From: Salinispora vitiensis
GTDB taxonomy: Bacteria; Actinomycetota; Actinomycetes; Mycobacteriales; Micromonosporaceae
Assembly (NCBI RefSeq): GCF_000378825.1
Contig: NZ_KB900388.1
Coordinates: forward strand, 4,943,265 to 5,007,264
Length of the DNA: 64,000 bases
Direction: 5' to 3'
Shown here: piece after piece, positions 8,540-16,779 of the stretch
Position numbering within the stretch: the first letter of the stretch is position 1
Layout of the letters: every line of letters starts with the position of its first letter
Made by a program: the position numbers and the translations under genes
The notes under the pieces: generated by a model
Database searches by the model: none
What the model saw: only the letters and a program-made list of their open reading frames with translations
Told to the model about the DNA's origin: nothing

Positions 8540-8757
8540 CACAGTCTCCGCAGCCCCGCGAGCAGCGCGGCGAGGAGGTTGGCACCGGGGGCGGTGTGGA
8601 CGACGCGGGCCCGGCCGACCACCCGTCCACCGGAGAGCAGCCGCTCCAACTCCCCGTCGGAGAGGGCCACGGCGTGGTCGGGGCTGATCGCGTCGGCGAG
8701 CGCGGCGCGGCGCCTCCGTCGCGGTAGTGGTGGTGGCGCGGTGGTGATCGTTGGCAC
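8539..8757 (-). CDS. small hypothetical protein, first gene of a three-gene operon
   Basis: A 72-residue basic protein (PRRRRRAALADA near the N-terminus, then DHAVALSDGELERLLSGGRVVGRARVVHTAPGANLLAALLAGLRRL). A GTG start at 8757 is preceded by a strong GGGAGG ribosome-binding site 7 bases away, which argues that the gene is real despite its size. Its stop overlaps the next gene's start (TGATG). No family is recognised. The gene is divergent from the XRE/DUF5753 regulator, with 180 bp between the two start codons. Confidence 0.55.
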   Translation of the reverse strand: MPTITTAPPPLPRRRRRAALADAISPDHAVALSDGELERLLSGGRVVGRARVVHTAPGANLLAALLAGLRRL

Positions 8758-8868
8758 GGCTCGCCTCCCGGCTGTGGTGGTTGCTGGTTGGTGGTTGCGG
8801 TCCGGCAGTGCCTCCGGCGGGTCGGGCCCGCCATCGGTTCGCGTCGTCTACCGGCAGCTTTCCGACAG

Positions 8869-8898
8869 TTGTGGGGCGAACACACCGCGTAGTACTAG
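8869..8898 (+). promoter_or_regulatory. candidate promoter of the XRE-DUF397 pair
   Basis: TTGTGG (8869-8874), an 18 bp spacer and TACTAG (8893-8898) fit the loose actinobacterial TTGNNN/TANNNT pattern. The -10 overlaps the perfect palindrome TAGTACTA (8890-8897), a possible operator for the regulator itself. Assignment by inspection only. Confidence 0.35.
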
Positions 8899-8937
8899 GT
8901 TTTTGGGACGTCTGGAACGTTTGAGGGAGGTTGGAGC

Positions 8938-9705
8938 ATGAACCACGCAGTCATCGCGGCGATGGCGGAGGCGGGCGAGACCGCCGAAAGCCTCGCAGCT
9001 CAGATCGGGGTGGATCCGAAGACGGCCGCGAAGTGGGCGAGCCGTGGCCGGATTCCCCAGACCCGACACCGCGCGAAGGTGGCCGCGATCCTCAAGCGGG
9101 AGGTGGAGGAGCTGTGGCCGGATGCGGTGCGGCGCCGCGAGCCGGCGTGGTTCCGCCCGTGGGTAGACATCGAACGCGAAGCGGTGTCGATCCGCACTTT
9201 TGAGCTCGCCTGGGTGCCGGGCCTGCTGCAGACCGCGGCGTACGCGCGGGCGACCCTCGCCGGGGAGGCGCTCAGCCTCGAGGCGGTCGAGGAGCTGGTC
9301 GATGCGCGGATCAAGCGGCAGGCGATCCTGCGTCGGGACCGCGCGCCGATGTTCATCGCGGTGTTCGACGAGCTGATCCTCCGCCGGTCCGCCTACGGCG
9401 ACCGCGGGTTGATGCGGGAGCAGTGCGAGCAGTTGGTGGCCTCTGCGGAGTTACCGAACGTGTCGATCCATGTCGTGCCGCTCTCGGCCGGTATGCACCC
9501 TGGGCTCGGCGGTCCGTTCACCCTCGCCGAGTTGGAGAAGGGCACAGTGGTGGCCCATGTGGACAGCCAGGCGAAGGCGCAATTGGTCGATGGCGTCACG
9601 GATATTGCTACGCTGAGTCGACGGTGGGAACGCATCCGCGGGGAGGCTCTCTCCCGGGCGCAGTCCCGAGACCTGCTCAGGGAAGCGGCAAGTTCATGGA
9701 CCTGA
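8938..9705 (+). CDS. XRE-family regulator with DUF5753 domain
   Basis: DNA-binding regulator of the type found beside DUF397 genes in actinomycetes (AbaA/WhiJ-like loci). An N-terminal helix-turn-helix (about 5-60: AESLAAQIGVDPKTAAKWASRGRIP) is followed by a DUF5753 ligand/partner domain (about 70-245: FELAWVPGLLQTAAYARATL, RQAILRR, then LPNVSIHVVPLSAGMHPGLGG). The HTH is short and unusually placed at the very N-terminus. ATG 8938 has GGGAGG upstream. The DUF397 gene starts inside its last codons (10 bp overlap), so the two are made together. In the WhiJ model a DUF397 partner modulates the regulator; that role here is inferred. Confidence 0.85.
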   Translation: MNHAVIAAMAEAGETAESLAAQIGVDPKTAAKWASRGRIPQTRHRAKVAAILKREVEELWPDAVRRREPAWFRPWVDIEREAVSIRTFELAWVPGLLQTAAYARATLAGEALSLEAVEELVDARIKRQAILRRDRAPMFIAVFDELILRRSAYGDRGLMREQCEQLVASAELPNVSIHVVPLSAGMHPGLGGPFTLAELEKGTVVAHVDSQAKAQLVDGVTDIATLSRRWERIRGEALSRAQSRDLLREAASSWT

Positions 9706-9887
9706 TCGGCGCGCGGTGGCGCAAGAGCAGCAAGAGCGGCAACAACGGCGGCAACTGTGTCGAGGTCGCCGGTAACCTTCCCGGTGTCGTGGGGGTCCGG
9801 GACTCCAAGGACCCGGCCGGGCCGGCGTTGGTCTTCGGGCCAGCGGCGTGGCGGGCGTTCGTCGCCCAGCTCCCCGGCCAGCCCTGA
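9696..9887 (+). CDS. DUF397 small protein
   Basis: A 63-residue DUF397 protein with the family signature: an N-terminal WRKSSKSGNNGGNCVEV, a central VGVRDSKDPAGPALVF and a C-terminal AWRAFVAQL. ATG at 9696 lies inside the end of the XRE/DUF5753 gene in another frame, so translation is coupled. DUF397 proteins are almost always paired with a DUF5753 regulator and are thought to antagonise or modulate it; the biochemical activity is not settled. It is followed after about 60 bp by a strong terminator. Confidence 0.88.
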   Translation: MDLIGARWRKSSKSGNNGGNCVEVAGNLPGVVGVRDSKDPAGPALVFGPAAWRAFVAQLPGQP

Positions 9888-9945
9888 CCCCACCCACCGG
9901 GCAACTCTGCCCAAGCCCTGGGCAGCCCCGACCACTCGGTAAACA

Positions 9946-9986
9946 CTGAACCCCCAACCCGGCCGTCTGCCAGGTTGGGGGTTCAG
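9946..9986. terminator. strong hairpin terminator after the DUF397 gene
   Basis: CTGAACCCCCAACC (9946-9959) pairs perfectly over 14 bp with GGTTGGGGGTTCAG (9973-9986), with a 13-base loop. There is no U-tract, as is usual in high-GC actinobacteria. Confidence 0.7.
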
Positions 9987-9998
9987 TCGATCTGGGTG

Positions 9999-10055
9999 GT
10001 CGACGTGCGGATCAGGCGGCAGTCGATCCTGCGTCGGGACGGTGCCGTGGTTTAG
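9999..10055 (+). pseudogene. remnant of a DUF5753 regulator gene
   Basis: The 43 bases from 9999 closely match the segment of the intact XRE/DUF5753 gene around 9298-9340, with only a few mismatches. Translated in the matching frame it gives VDVRIRRQSILRRDGAVV and then a stop, parallel to VDARIKRQAILRRDRAPM of the intact gene. No other part of a gene surrounds it, so I read it as the leftover of a second, deleted copy. The rest of 9888-10272 holds the terminator upstream and no other gene. Confidence 0.5.
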
Positions 10056-10272
10056 TCAGCCGATCTTCAGTGCGTGACCCTCATCGAGGCGATCATCCGG
10101 CCGACTCGTCCGGTCTGTACCTTTTTGGGGGCAATTTTCGCGTATGCAGGTCAACGTGAATTTTACTGGCTTAGCTCAAGGAGGTTGCTGCCGCCTGCCG
10201 GGTAGCCGAGGTCGATCTGCCCCTGGGGCGGTCGGTTCCTCGCCGTTCACGGGGAAGGACGTAGAGATCGCC

Positions 10273-11655
10273 ATGAATTATCAGCGTCAGGAGCGCGAAC
10301 TGAGCCGCTCTGGCTCACGTAGGGCCGGTTCACGGTGGTGGGCTGTTGGACTGGCCGGGGTCGCCGGCCTAGCTCTCACCGGCACCGCGGTCGGTGTCTC
10401 CGGCGGGCCGGCTGCCGGCTCCGTCGGAGGGACTTCCGCTGCCGCCGACGATCGGCCCGGAAAGCCTGATCGACGCACTGCTGAGAGCCACCGCACCGAA
10501 GGAAAGGCCGACGGCGAGGTGTCGGGGAAGAAGCGGGAGAAGTCGAAGGGCATTCCGGTGCCGTGTGACGCGGACAAGCTGATCGCCGCGATCACCCTCG
10601 CCAACGCCCGCGACGGCGCCATCCTCGACCTCGCCAGCAAGTGCACCTACCTGCTCACCGCCAACCTCGACGGCAGTGGCCTCCCCGCCATCACCGCCCC
10701 GATCACCCTCAACGGCGGCAAACACACTGTCATCGAACGCGCCGCCGCCGTCGAACAGTTCAGAATCCTCTCCGTCGATGTCGGCGGCGACCTCACCCTC
10801 AACCACCTCACCATCACCGGCGGATACGCCGACACCGACGGCGGCGGAATCCTCGTCAACACCGGCGGGACACTCACCACCAACCACAGCACCATCACCC
10901 GCAACATCGCCGGAGACAACGGCGGTGGCATCGCCAACGACGGCACCACCCTGGTCAAACACTCCACGGTCAGTCGCAATACCTCTGGCATTCTCGGCGG
11001 CGGCATCAGCAGCTCCGGCGTGCTTGAAGTAACCAAGTCCAGCGTAGGCGCAAATGTCACCGCTGCCGGCGGTGGGGTGGCAACTACGGGGAGTGCGCTG
11101 GTCCAGCGCAGCACCATCTCCGGCAATTTCGCCCAGGATGTGGTCGGTGGAATCATCGTGAATGGTGGTTCGGCGGTTGTCGAGGACAGTAGCGTTTCGG
11201 GCAACACGGCTAACGGGGCGGTCGGTGGAATCCTTGCCAACGTAGGCACGCAGGTCTACCTCTCCTCGGTCACCCTCGCCGATAACGTCGCGGGCGAGCT
11301 GGCGGGCGCTCTGGCCATTGAGACCGGCGGCACGATGACCGTTACGGACAGCACTGTCGAGAACAATCGGGCGGGCACCAATGGTGGTGGAATCTACAAC
11401 GCCGACGAGCTGACCCTGTTGAACACGAAGATCGTCGGGAATCAGGCCGACCTGGGTGGCGGCATCTACAATGCCGCCACGGGGACGGCCGCGCTGTACA
11501 ACACCAAGGTCATAAAGAACATCGCGGTCACCGACGGCGGCGGCATCTACAACGAGGCGGGTGGCACGGTCCTGCTGAACCCCGCCACCGGCACTGTGGT
11601 GATCAAGAACCGGCCGAACAACTGCTCCGGCATCGTGCCCGACTGCGCCGGGTAA
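10273..11655 (+). CDS. secreted right-handed parallel beta-helix protein
   Basis: A 460-residue exported protein. After a basic N-terminus comes a hydrophobic signal segment (WWAVGLAGVAGLALTGTAVG, about residues 23-42), a polar linker (about 60-95, Lys/Glu/Arg rich) and a repeat domain to the C-terminus. The repeats have the GGGI-x(5-8)-L-x(4)-S-x-I/V-x(2)-N pattern (for example GGGILVNTGGTLTTNHSTIT and GGGIANDGTTLVKHSTVS), typical of pectate-lyase-like beta-helices and CSLREA/choice-of-anchor surface proteins. No catalytic residues can be identified, so enzyme activity is uncertain; adhesion or glycan binding is equally possible. The last residues (NNCSGIVPDCAG) may form a disulfide cap. ATG 10273 was chosen because it directly precedes the signal peptide; an upstream in-frame ATG at 10144 would bury it. 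Confidence 0.75.
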   Translation: MNYQRQERELSRSGSRRAGSRWWAVGLAGVAGLALTGTAVGVSGGPAAGSVGGTSAAADDRPGKPDRRTAESHRTEGKADGEVSGKKREKSKGIPVPCDADKLIAAITLANARDGAILDLASKCTYLLTANLDGSGLPAITAPITLNGGKHTVIERAAAVEQFRILSVDVGGDLTLNHLTITGGYADTDGGGILVNTGGTLTTNHSTITRNIAGDNGGGIANDGTTLVKHSTVSRNTSGILGGGISSSGVLEVTKSSVGANVTAAGGGVATTGSALVQRSTISGNFAQDVVGGIIVNGGSAVVEDSSVSGNTANGAVGGILANVGTQVYLSSVTLADNVAGELAGALAIETGGTMTVTDSTVENNRAGTNGGGIYNADELTLLNTKIVGNQADLGGGIYNAATGTAALYNTKVIKNIAVTDGGGIYNEAGGTVLLNPATGTVVIKNRPNNCSGIVPDCAG

Positions 11656-11679
11656 CGAATCGCGCACAATCCGATTCAC

Positions 11680-11720
11680 GAGGGTCCCGTTTCGCCGTGT
11701 GCCGGCGACGCGGGACCCTC
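11680..11720. terminator. hairpin terminator between convergent genes
   Basis: GAGGGTCCCG (11680-11689) pairs with CGGGACCCTC (11711-11720), with further pairing of TCGCCG and CGGCGA inside. It lies between the beta-helix gene and the acetolactate synthase gene and can act on both. Confidence 0.65.
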
Positions 11721-11759
11721 CGCCGTTCCCACCGTGGGCCCGTTCGCTCGGAGCGGCGG

Positions 11760-13439
11760 CTAGTCGAAGCTGTCCGGAAGCAGGCTCTGGCCCAGATGGA
11801 TGTTGCGCACCGAATTGATGGCCACATCGACGACCGACGGGCCGGGCTCGGCAAGCGCACGGGGCAGTACGTCGACCAGCTCCTCCTCGCTGGAGACCCG
11901 GTAGCCGTTCGCCCCGAATGACCGGGCATAGGCGGCGGAGTCGAGGAACCCCAGGTCAACACCGTTGGCGCGGCCGTATTTGAGCCGCTCCTCGAAGCGG
12001 GTCATGTCGTAGGCGTCGTCCCGGAAGATGACATGCGTGAAGGTGAGGCCGAGGCGTACCGCGGTCTCGAGTTCCGCGCTGGAATACAGAAATCCGCCAT
12101 CGCCGGAGACCGACACCACCTGTCGCCCTGGCCGTACGAGGCAGGCGGCCATGGCCCAGGGCAGGCCGACGCCGAGGGTCTGTTGGCCGTTGGAGAACAG
12201 CAGGTGCCCTGGCGCGTGCACGCGGAAATGCTGCGCCATGTGCAGGTAGAACGAGCCAATGTCGCAGGCCACCGTGGCGTCGTCGGCCAGCAGTTCACGC
12301 AGCTTGAGGACGACTGCCGGCGGTTCGAGGCCGCGGGAGTCGTCCGAGGCGGAGCGCGCCTCCAGGTCGATCTCGGAGAGCGCCCGCCGTTGGGCGTCCA
12401 TCAGCTCCCGGAAATCGGGCTGGAGGCGGAGCCCAGCGAGCGGTCCGGCCAGCTGCCGGAGCGTGGCGGCCAGGTCGCCCCGCAGCTCGAGCGTCGGTTG
12501 GTAGTGATTGCCGAGTTCCGCGGGGATGGAGTCGACGTGCACGATGGTGCGGGTCGAATCGGTGTTCCAGTCGGCGGAGGCGTACTCCACCTCGTCGTAG
12601 CCGACGGTCAGCAGCAGATCCGCGTGCGCCATCACGACGTCGCCCGGCAGGTTGCGGAACACCCCGACTCGCCCGGCCCAGTGGTGGTCGAGTTCGCGGG
12701 ACAGCACCCCGGCGGCCTGAAAGGTCTCCACGACCGGAAGCTCGGTCTCGCCGATCAGGGCACGCAGGGCGTGGCTGGCCTCCGGTTCACCGGAGCGCAT
12801 GCCCGCGAGCACGACCGGCCGCCGCGCCGAGCGGATGAGCCGTACCGCCTCGGCGATCGCCTCGGGCGGCGCCGCGTTCAGCCGGGGCACCGGCGCCGGC
12901 CGGTGCAGGGTCTGCGCGGTCGACGCGGCGAGTACGTCCTGGGGAAGCACCACCGCGGCGGCTCCTCGGGGCTCGGTGGTCGCCGTCCGGATGGCCTTGC
13001 TCAGCGCCTCGCACACGTTGTCCGGGTCGGAGACCTCGCCGGTGTACCTCGTCACCGTGGCGAGCAGGGCTGCGGAGTGGAATGACTGCTGCGCGCGTTT
13101 GAGCCGGTTGACGCGGGACGCCGCGCCGCAGAGGGCGATGACCGGATCCTGCTCCGTCGACGCCGTCAGCAGGCCGGTGGCGAGGTTGGCGGTGCCAGGT
13201 CCGGAGGTCACCAGCACGGCACCGGGGATGCCGGTGAGGCGGCCGACCGCCGCGGCCATGAACGCCGCGTTCTGCTCGTGACGGCACACGATCAGCCGGG
13301 GTCCACCGTCCGCCAGCGCGTCGTACATCGCGTCGACCTTGGCTCCGGGGACGCCGAAAATGTACTGCACGCCGTACGCCTGCAACACCTCGACGACGCG
13401 CTGGGCGACGCGGGTCGGGCTGGATTCCGTCGTACCCAC
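11760..13439 (-). CDS. alsS: acetolactate synthase, catabolic AlsS type (TPP enzyme)
   Basis: Condenses two pyruvate to 2-acetolactate. The 559-residue product has the three-domain TPP-enzyme order: PYR domain (about 1-170) with catalytic Glu in RHEQNAAF (Glu55), central domain (about 190-330), and PP domain (about 360-540) with the TPP/Mg motif GDGGFLYSSAELETAVRLG ending FRDDAYD. The FGVPGAKVDAMYDAL and TSGPGTANLATGL segments are closest to AlsS rather than IlvB. GTG 13439 has GGGGAG upstream; an in-frame start at 13520 would add an Arg-rich, unlikely leader. No regulatory subunit (ilvN) and no acetolactate decarboxylase gene is adjacent, so the fate of the product (acetoin or another compound) is open. 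Other pyruvate-using TPP enzymes cannot be fully excluded. Confidence 0.8.
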   Translation of the reverse strand: MGTTESSPTRVAQRVVEVLQAYGVQYIFGVPGAKVDAMYDALADGGPRLIVCRHEQNAAFMAAAVGRLTGIPGAVLVTSGPGTANLATGLLTASTEQDPVIALCGAASRVNRLKRAQQSFHSAALLATVTRYTGEVSDPDNVCEALSKAIRTATTEPRGAAAVVLPQDVLAASTAQTLHRPAPVPRLNAAPPEAIAEAVRLIRSARRPVVLAGMRSGEPEASHALRALIGETELPVVETFQAAGVLSRELDHHWAGRVGVFRNLPGDVVMAHADLLLTVGYDEVEYASADWNTDSTRTIVHVDSIPAELGNHYQPTLELRGDLAATLRQLAGPLAGLRLQPDFRELMDAQRRALSEIDLEARSASDDSRGLEPPAVVLKLRELLADDATVACDIGSFYLHMAQHFRVHAPGHLLFSNGQQTLGVGLPWAMAACLVRPGRQVVSVSGDGGFLYSSAELETAVRLGLTFTHVIFRDDAYDMTRFEERLKYGRANGVDLGFLDSAAYARSFGANGYRVSSEEELVDVLPRALAEPGPSVVDVAINSVRNIHLGQSLLPDSFD

Positions 13440-13573
13440 CGTCGCCCTGCTCCCCTCACCCGCACGTCTCAACGCCTTACCCGGACAAGTGCGTCGGAGA
13501 CGTACCCGTAATGAGCGCACCTACGCGGTCCGCGGAGTCAGAACCTCGGCGAACCCCGGGAACCCGGCTCGGG

Positions 13574-14989
13574 TTAGTGCGCGGCGGCGGCCGGCAGCCG
13601 TACGGTGGCCGTCAGCCCCTGCCCGGGTGCCGAGTCCAGCGCCACGGTGCCGCCGTGCGCCTCGACGATGTCGCGGACGATGGCCAGGCCCAACCCGGTG
13701 CCGCCGGGTGCGGCCCGCCCGGGGTCGGCACGCCAGAACCGGTCGAAGGCGTGCGCCAGCCCCGGCGCGTCGAGCCCGGGCCCCTCGTCGTGCACGACGA
13801 GTACGGCGTCCGCGTCGTCACGGTGGACCCGAACCTCGACCGCTGTGCCGGGTGGGGTGTGCCGAACCGCGTTGCCGACCAGGTTCTGCACCACTTGGCG
13901 GAGCGCGGTCGCGTCGCCGGTGACGGTGACCCCCTCGTCGGCGGCGAGGGTGAGTCGATGGTGGGCGGCGGTGACCCGGAGGCTGTCCAGCACGTCCGCG
14001 CAGACGCGGCCGAGGTCGACCGCGGCGCGCGCCAGCGGTTGGTGCGCGTCCAGCCGGGCCAGGGTGAGGAGCTGCTCGACGAGGGCCCCCATCCGAGTGC
14101 TCTCGGTACGGATCCGGCGCATCGCCTCGTCCACGCCGTCCCAGTCGGTGATTCCGTCGTTGAGGTAGAGGTCGGCCCAGCCGTGTACCGCGCTCAGCGG
14201 GGTGCGCAGCTCGTGCGAGGCGTCGGCGACGAAGGTCCGGGTCAACGCCTCGCTGCGTTCCCGCTGGTCGAACGCCTCGTTCAGCGCGGTGGCGACGGTG
14301 CCGATCTCGGTGCGCGGGTCGCCCACGGGTACGCGTCGGCGTAGGTCGCCGCGGCCGATCTCCCGGGCGGTGTCCCCCATGGCGCGCAGCGGTCGTAGCC
14401 CGGTGGTGAGTACCAGCCGGGCCAGCGCCACCCCCAGGACGACGATGAGCAGCCCGGCGATCCCCTGGACCAGGACCAGCCGGCGCAGCGTCGCCGCGTT
14501 GTCCGCCAGGGACACCCCGACCACCAGCCCGGTTACCGGACGGACCTGCCCGTTGAACTCCACCGGGAGGGCCTGCTCGGGGGGAAGCAGCTCGCGGCGC
14601 ACCCGTAGCGCCGTCTCCGGGTCGGCGCCGATGGTCACCGGGTGCGCCGGCAGCTCGTTGACCGACGGCACCACGGGCGGCCGTGCGTCACCGTGCTGCA
14701 GGGGGAGCCGGGCCAGCACCAGGTCGCCCTCGGCGTCGTAGAGGGCCAGGTAGGCGTTGGCGGGTACGAGCTGTTCCAGGCCGGTGGTGGGCAGGGTCGG
14801 CCCGGCGAGGCGGGCGCGGGCCAATCCCCGGTCGAGGACCAGCTCGATGGTGTTGTCGACCCGTTCGGCGAGGAATCGACGTAACGCCAGGTAGGCGGTG
14901 ACATCAGCGGCCAGTAGCCCGACCACCAGCAGCGCTACCGTGCCCACCAGCAGTCGGCCGCGGAGGCTCCGCACGGCCGGCCGCCTCAT
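13574..14989 (-). CDS. two-component sensor histidine kinase
   Basis: Membrane sensor kinase of 471 residues. It has two transmembrane helices (about 12-35 and 172-195) flanking an extracytoplasmic sensor domain of about 135 residues, a HAMP domain (about 195-247), HisKA with the phospho-acceptor His259 in ADASHELRTPLS, and HATPase_c with N box QNLVGNAVRHTP, G1 DEGPGLD and G2 GGTGLGLAIV. The start overlaps the response-regulator stop by 4 bp (ATGA). The signal is unknown; the neighbouring divergent DUF2993-MMPL genes suggest envelope lipid homeostasis, which is inference. Confidence 0.92.
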   Translation of the reverse strand: MRRPAVRSLRGRLLVGTVALLVVGLLAADVTAYLALRRFLAERVDNTIELVLDRGLARARLAGPTLPTTGLEQLVPANAYLALYDAEGDLVLARLPLQHGDARPPVVPSVNELPAHPVTIGADPETALRVRRELLPPEQALPVEFNGQVRPVTGLVVGVSLADNAATLRRLVLVQGIAGLLIVVLGVALARLVLTTGLRPLRAMGDTAREIGRGDLRRRVPVGDPRTEIGTVATALNEAFDQRERSEALTRTFVADASHELRTPLSAVHGWADLYLNDGITDWDGVDEAMRRIRTESTRMGALVEQLLTLARLDAHQPLARAAVDLGRVCADVLDSLRVTAAHHRLTLAADEGVTVTGDATALRQVVQNLVGNAVRHTPPGTAVEVRVHRDDADAVLVVHDEGPGLDAPGLAHAFDRFWRADPGRAAPGGTGLGLAIVRDIVEAHGGTVALDSAPGQGLTATVRLPAAAAH

Positions 14990-15741
14990 TCGGGCGGTTC
15001 CCGCAGGACGTAGCCGAAGCCGCGTACCGTGTGCAGCAACGGCGGGTCCGAGATATCAATCTTGCGCCGGAGCTGGCTGACGAACTTCTCCACCACCCCC
15101 GGATCGCCGGGGAAGTCGTACTGCCAGACCTGGGCCAGGATCTGCTGCTTGGACAGGACCCGGCCGGCGTTCTCCAGCAGGTGCCGCAGCAGCCGGAACT
15201 CGGTCGGCGACAGCTCGACCGGCGTGCCCGCCCGGGTCACCGTGTGCGCGTCCTCGTCGAGTTCCAGATCGGCGACGGCGAGCCGGTTGGCCGCGCCGGG
15301 TCGCCCACCGAGGCGGCGCAGCACCGCGTTCACCCGGGCGACCACCTCCGCCACGCTGAACGGCTTGGTGATGTAGTCGTCGCCGCCGAGGTTCAACCCG
15401 GTGAGCCGGTCCTCCAGCGAGTCCTTCGCGGTCAGGAAGACCACCGCGAGCTCCGGGAGCCGGCGGCGCAAGTCGTGGACCAGGTCGAAGCCGGAGCCGT
15501 CGGGCAGCATCACGTCCACGATCGCTAACTCCGGGGCCAGCTCGTCGGCGGCCGTCAGCGCCTCGGACCGGGAGCCGGCGGACCGGACGTCGAACCCGGC
15601 GACCCGTAGTGTGCGCAGCAGCAGCTCGGCCAGGGCCGGCTCGTCGTCCACCACCAGCACGCGGGCCCGCCAGACCGAGCTCAGCTCGGCGGTGGAGCCC
15701 GGCCGCGGTTGCCGGGCGGAACGTCCTGTCGGTCCGGCCAT
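14986..15741 (-). CDS. OmpR/PhoB-family response regulator
   Basis: A 251-residue regulator with a receiver domain (about 27-140; acidic pocket VDDE, phospho-acceptor Asp76 in LAIVDVMLP, Lys in FLTAKDSL) and a winged-helix OmpR DNA-binding domain (about 155-248; PVELSPTEFRLLRHLLENAG, then LRRKID and TVRGFGYVL). ATG 15741 gives a 26-residue basic extension before the receiver; a GTG at about 15675 would give a more typical start, so the N-terminus is uncertain. The kinase gene follows with a 4 bp overlap. The inverted repeats upstream (15802-15891) are candidate binding sites for autoregulation and for control of the divergent genes. Confidence 0.92.
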   Translation of the reverse strand: MAGPTGRSARQPRPGSTAELSSVWRARVLVVDDEPALAELLLRTLRVAGFDVRSAGSRSEALTAADELAPELAIVDVMLPDGSGFDLVHDLRRRLPELAVVFLTAKDSLEDRLTGLNLGGDDYITKPFSVAEVVARVNAVLRRLGGRPGAANRLAVADLELDEDAHTVTRAGTPVELSPTEFRLLRHLLENAGRVLSKQQILAQVWQYDFPGDPGVVEKFVSQLRRKIDISDPPLLHTVRGFGYVLREPPE

Positions 15742-15801
15742 GGCGTCAGTATCTCCGGCGCGGGGACCGGGGAACCTGCCAATCGGCTGCCGAACCGCTG
15801 A

Positions 15802-15891
15802 CGGTTTGCTGAAGGCTCGACGCGGACCGTCCGCGGAACGTCCCCGGCGGCGACCGGTCCGCGTCGCCCGATCCGGATCGTCAGCAAACCG
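15802..15891. promoter_or_regulatory. widely spaced inverted repeat in the divergent promoter region
   Basis: The 11-mer CGGTTTGCTGA at 15802-15812 recurs as its exact reverse complement TCAGCAAACCG at 15881-15891. It sits between the response-regulator gene and the DUF2993 gene, where the regulator would be expected to bind. No biochemical support can be seen from sequence. Confidence 0.4.
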
Positions 15892-15939
15892 GAAGGTACG
15901 CCGGAGGGGACCGGCAGGTCGGTGCGGTTGCCTTGGGGC

Positions 15940-16728
15940 ATGAGCCGGACTGATCTGTCGACCAGGGCCCGCCGACCGAGCCGGACCAAGCCCCGCCGTG
16001 CCGACCGCTCGCTGGCCCGCCGGTTGCGGTTGCCGCTGGTGCTGGTCGTCGTCGCGCTGGTGCTCTCCTACGGTGCCGATCGGTTCCTCGCCGGGGCGGT
16101 CGAACGGCGGGTGTCCGCGGCGGTCGGCTGTCGCCTTGACGGCGCCGAGCTGACCACTTCGCTGCCCGGCCCGCTCATCACTCCGCGACTACTGACCGGC
16201 GACCTGGGCGACGTGACCGTGCAGGGCATCGTCGACACCGAGGCCGGGCCGACCCACCTCCAGCTCTCCCTGCGTGACGTGCACGCCCGGCCGTTCTCGG
16301 ACGAACCGGTTGACGTGGCCGGCGCCGAGGCGACAATCACCCTGCCGTACGACCAACTGCCCGGCACCGAAGCGGGCCAGCAGTGGTTCGAGAACGCCGG
16401 TGACCAACTCGCCGTGGTCCGGCCGGGCGTGGTCCTGGGCGGCGAGATGCGCGTACTCATGGATCTCGCGTTGGCCGGCGAGGAGCTGGTGCTCACCCCG
16501 GCCACGGTGGAGGTGGCCGGGCAACAGCTGCCAGTGGACCTGGTCGCCCCGCTGCTCGGCGGACGCGACCCGGAGCTCGCGGGGCAGCTGGAGCCGCGCC
16601 ACGTCGCCCTGCCGGGCCTCCCGAACGGTCTGACGCCCGACCGCGTCGCCGTCGACGCCGACGGCCTGACCCTGCAGGCCGGCCTCGACACCAACGACCT
16701 CGCCGCCGCGGGTGACTGCCGCGCGTGA
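15940..16728 (+). CDS. DUF2993 (LmeA-like) membrane-anchored protein
   Basis: A 262-residue protein with a very basic N-terminus, one transmembrane or signal-anchor helix (LPLVLVVVALVLSYGADRFL, about 32-51) and an extracytoplasmic DUF2993 domain (from RRVSAAVGCRLDGAELTTSLPG to the end). DUF2993 proteins such as mycobacterial LmeA bind phospholipids and take part in envelope glycolipid assembly. The gene precedes an MMPL lipid transporter on the same strand by 51 bp, so it probably supports the same lipid export pathway. ATG 15940 was preferred to the GTG at 15922; neither has a strong ribosome-binding site. Confidence 0.8.
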   Translation: MSRTDLSTRARRPSRTKPRRADRSLARRLRLPLVLVVVALVLSYGADRFLAGAVERRVSAAVGCRLDGAELTTSLPGPLITPRLLTGDLGDVTVQGIVDTEAGPTHLQLSLRDVHARPFSDEPVDVAGAEATITLPYDQLPGTEAGQQWFENAGDQLAVVRPGVVLGGEMRVLMDLALAGEELVLTPATVEVAGQQLPVDLVAPLLGGRDPELAGQLEPRHVALPGLPNGLTPDRVAVDADGLTLQAGLDTNDLAAAGDCRA

Positions 16729-16779
16729 CGGCCCTCGATCCAGTGACCCAGATCCACCCCACTCCCTTCGGAGGTTTCG

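Noticed and set aside
11760..13439. Reading the acetolactate synthase as part of an acetoin operon
   Set aside because: No decarboxylase or acetoin reductase gene is adjacent; only the enzyme can be supported.
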